From: JBFMHP01 sp040752855
Lineage (GTDB): Bacteria > Pseudomonadota > Gammaproteobacteria > RBG-16-57-12
Length of the DNA: 64,000 nucleotides
Assembly: GCA_040752855.1 (NCBI GenBank)
Contig: JBFMHP010000033.1
Span: 1 to 64,000 of the forward strand
Reading direction: 5' to 3'
The position numbers and the translations under genes were made by a program. Numbering within the stretch: position 1 is the stretch's first letter; the number at the start of each line of letters is the position of its first letter. Shown here in pieces: positions 62,582-64,000 of this stretch. The notes under the pieces are model-generated. The model worked only from the letters and a program-made list of their open reading frames with translations, was not told the DNA's origin and did no database searches.

Positions 62582-63821
62582 GGCGCAGCACCTCGGCGGG
62601 TTGGGTCTGGGCCGCGCGCCAAGCCGGGTACAGCGTGGCCACGAGGCTCAGCAGGAAGGAAACACTGGTGATCTTGATGACATCGTCCCACTGGAGATCG
62701 GACGGCAGCTCGGTGATGTAGTACACATCGGCCGCGAGGAATTTCGTGCCGAGCAGCGACTCCAGCGCCGGGACGAGGGACTCCACGTTGAGGGCAAGCG
62801 ACACCCCGCCGATCAGCCCCAGCAAGGTTCCCACCACGCCGATCACGCAGCCCTGCACCATGAAGATGCCCATCACCGTGGAAGGCGGCGCGCCGAGGGT
62901 GCGCAGGATGGCGATATCGCTTGCCTTGTCCGTCACCACCATCACCAGGGTGGAGACGATATTGAACGCCGCCACCGCCACGATCAGCGAGAGGATCAGA
63001 AACATCATGGTCTTTTCGATCTGGATGGCGCGGAAGAAATTGGCATGCTGGCGCGTCCAATCGGTCATGTAATAGCTGCCGAGCTGGCCCTGCACCAGCT
63101 CGCGGGCCACCTGCGGGGCGCGGAACATATCGTCGAGTTTCAGGCGCAGGCCGCTGACCCGCTCCGGCATCTGCATCAGCTTGGCGGCGTCATCGATCTG
63201 GATCAAAGCCAAGGCGCTGTCATACTCGTACATGCCCACCTCGAACACCCCGACCACGGTAAACCGCTTCATGCGCGGCACGATGCCGGCCGGGGTGACA
63301 TTGGCCTTGGAGATGATCAGGCTCACCTTGTCGCCCAGCATCACCCCGAGGCTGCGCGCCAGGTCGATGCCCAACACGATGCCGAATTCACCCGGCTTGA
63401 GATCATTCAGCCGGCCCAGCACCATCTTGTCGGCGACCTCCGAGACCGTGGGTTCGAGCGCCGTGTCGATGCCGCGCACCGCAGCGCCCTTGACCTGATT
63501 GTTGTACGCCAGCATCCCCTCGCCCTGGATGAACGGGGCGACGGCGACCACTTCCGGGTGCTGCTGGGCGATCTGCGCCAGCGGCTGCCAGTCCGCCAGG
63601 GTATTGTCGAAGCCCGTGATGGTGGCGTGCGAGGTCATCGCCAGGATGCGCTCGCGCAACTCCTTCTCAAACCCGTTCATCACCGAAAGCACGGTGATCA
63701 AGGCCGTCACGCCCAGGGCGATGCCAAGCATCGAGGTCAGGGAGATGAAGGAGATGAAGTGATTGCGCCGCTTGGCGCGCGTGTAACGGAGACCGACGAA
63801 TAATGCGAGAGGTCTGATCAT
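62574..63821 (-). CDS. lolC: Lipoprotein-releasing permease LolC/LolE
   Basis: 415 residues, MacB-like fold with one N-terminal and three C-terminal membrane helices and a large periplasmic domain. N-terminal FVGLRYTRAKRRNHFISFIS and VVGVFEVGMYEYDSALALIQ are LolC/E features. Only one such gene is visible before lolD, and none after it, so this may be the single LolF-type permease; C versus E cannot be settled here. Confidence 0.93.
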   Translation of the reverse strand: MIRPLALFVGLRYTRAKRRNHFISFISLTSMLGIALGVTALITVLSVMNGFEKELRERILAMTSHATITGFDNTLADWQPLAQIAQQHPEVVAVAPFIQGEGMLAYNNQVKGAAVRGIDTALEPTVSEVADKMVLGRLNDLKPGEFGIVLGIDLARSLGVMLGDKVSLIISKANVTPAGIVPRMKRFTVVGVFEVGMYEYDSALALIQIDDAAKLMQMPERVSGLRLKLDDMFRAPQVARELVQGQLGSYYMTDWTRQHANFFRAIQIEKTMMFLILSLIVAVAAFNIVSTLVMVVTDKASDIAILRTLGAPPSTVMGIFMVQGCVIGVVGTLLGLIGGVSLALNVESLVPALESLLGTKFLAADVYYITELPSDLQWDDVIKITSVSFLLSLVATLYPAWRAAQTQPAEVLRHE

Positions 63822-63927
63822 GATTCCGATTCGTTGTGGATGTGCGCCGGGTATCGCGGCCAGCCGCGCTACGGCGCGCGCACGCTTGTCAGGTGCCGTG
63901 CATTATGCGTGCATTCACGACGCTGAA

Positions 63928-64000
63928 TCAAGTTGGAGTCAGGGACTTGGGCGCCTCGCCCTCCTTGGCGCGCGGCGCGCCGGCGAGCAATTTGAGCAGG
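63928..64000 (-). CDS. 3' end of an unidentified gene (runs off the window)
   Basis: A minus-strand frame open from the window edge, about 23 residues (LLKLLAGAPRAKEGEAP onward) then TGA. Upstream of lolC. Too short to identify. Confidence 0.35.
   Translation of the reverse strand, partial: LLKLLAGAPRAKEGEAPKSLTPT

Noticed and set aside
62325..63803. A 492-codon plus-strand frame
   Set aside because: Antisense to lolC and lolD, with no recognisable motif.

Overview
The window is a contiguous stretch of a GC-rich gammaproteobacterial chromosome. The evidence is a Pseudomonas-type polar flagellum and chemotaxis cluster (flhB-flhA-flhF-fleN-fliA-cheYZAB-motCD-parC-cheW), candidate sigma-54 and sigma-28 flagellar promoters, and a lolCD / DUF2062 / comEC / exbBD / msbA / lpxK / trm112 / kdsB / ptp block in the order typical of the class. 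I cannot name the species; gene content would suit a free-living Chromatiales-like or similar lineage.

Layout. 0.2-5 kb: SixA-type phosphatase, a two-domain acyltransferase, a lysine-rich small protein, and a PhoX-like phosphatase with a candidate Pho box. 5.2-5.5 kb: tRNA-His, tRNA-Arg and tRNA-Pro on the minus strand with a terminator. 5.7-10.2 kb: folD, cysS, ppiA, ppiB, lpxH, separated by several palindromic repeats. 10.3-14.4 kb: a divergent locus carrying all three AmmeMemoRadiSam proteins plus a DUF455 ferritin-like protein and a lipoprotein. 14.4-35.5 kb: a GYF/pentapeptide membrane protein, fliK and an FlhB-tail protein, then a long minus-strand chemotaxis and flagellar export cluster up to fliL. 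35.7-42.7 kb: LMW tyrosine phosphatase, an ODP-like di-iron protein with a small soluble chemoreceptor-like partner, then the LPS-lipid A genes kdsB, trm112, lpxK, msbA, exbD, exbB.

42.8-58.9 kb is an accessory island inserted between exbB and comEC. It holds a two-partner secretion / contact-dependent-inhibition locus: tpsB, a giant cdiA-like tpsA with a NucA/NucB-type DNase tail (one frameshift near its start), a SUKH-like immunity gene, then an orphan cassette with a different nuclease tail and an Imm70-like immunity gene, then a truncated and frameshifted third cassette, a DUF4236 gene, and finally a mosaic of cassette leader, hemagglutinin fragments and broken comEC pieces next to exbB. 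The cassettes share a leader and about 0.5-0.75 kb of near-identical sequence with tpsA, which is what a toxin-switching locus would look like. 58.9-64 kb returns to core genes: intact comEC, DUF2062, lolD, lolC and the tail of one more gene.

The points most worth a second look are the cassette array and the broken comEC duplicate flanking the island, the ODP/chemoreceptor-like pair inserted between kdsB and ptp, and the complete AmmeMemoRadiSam locus.
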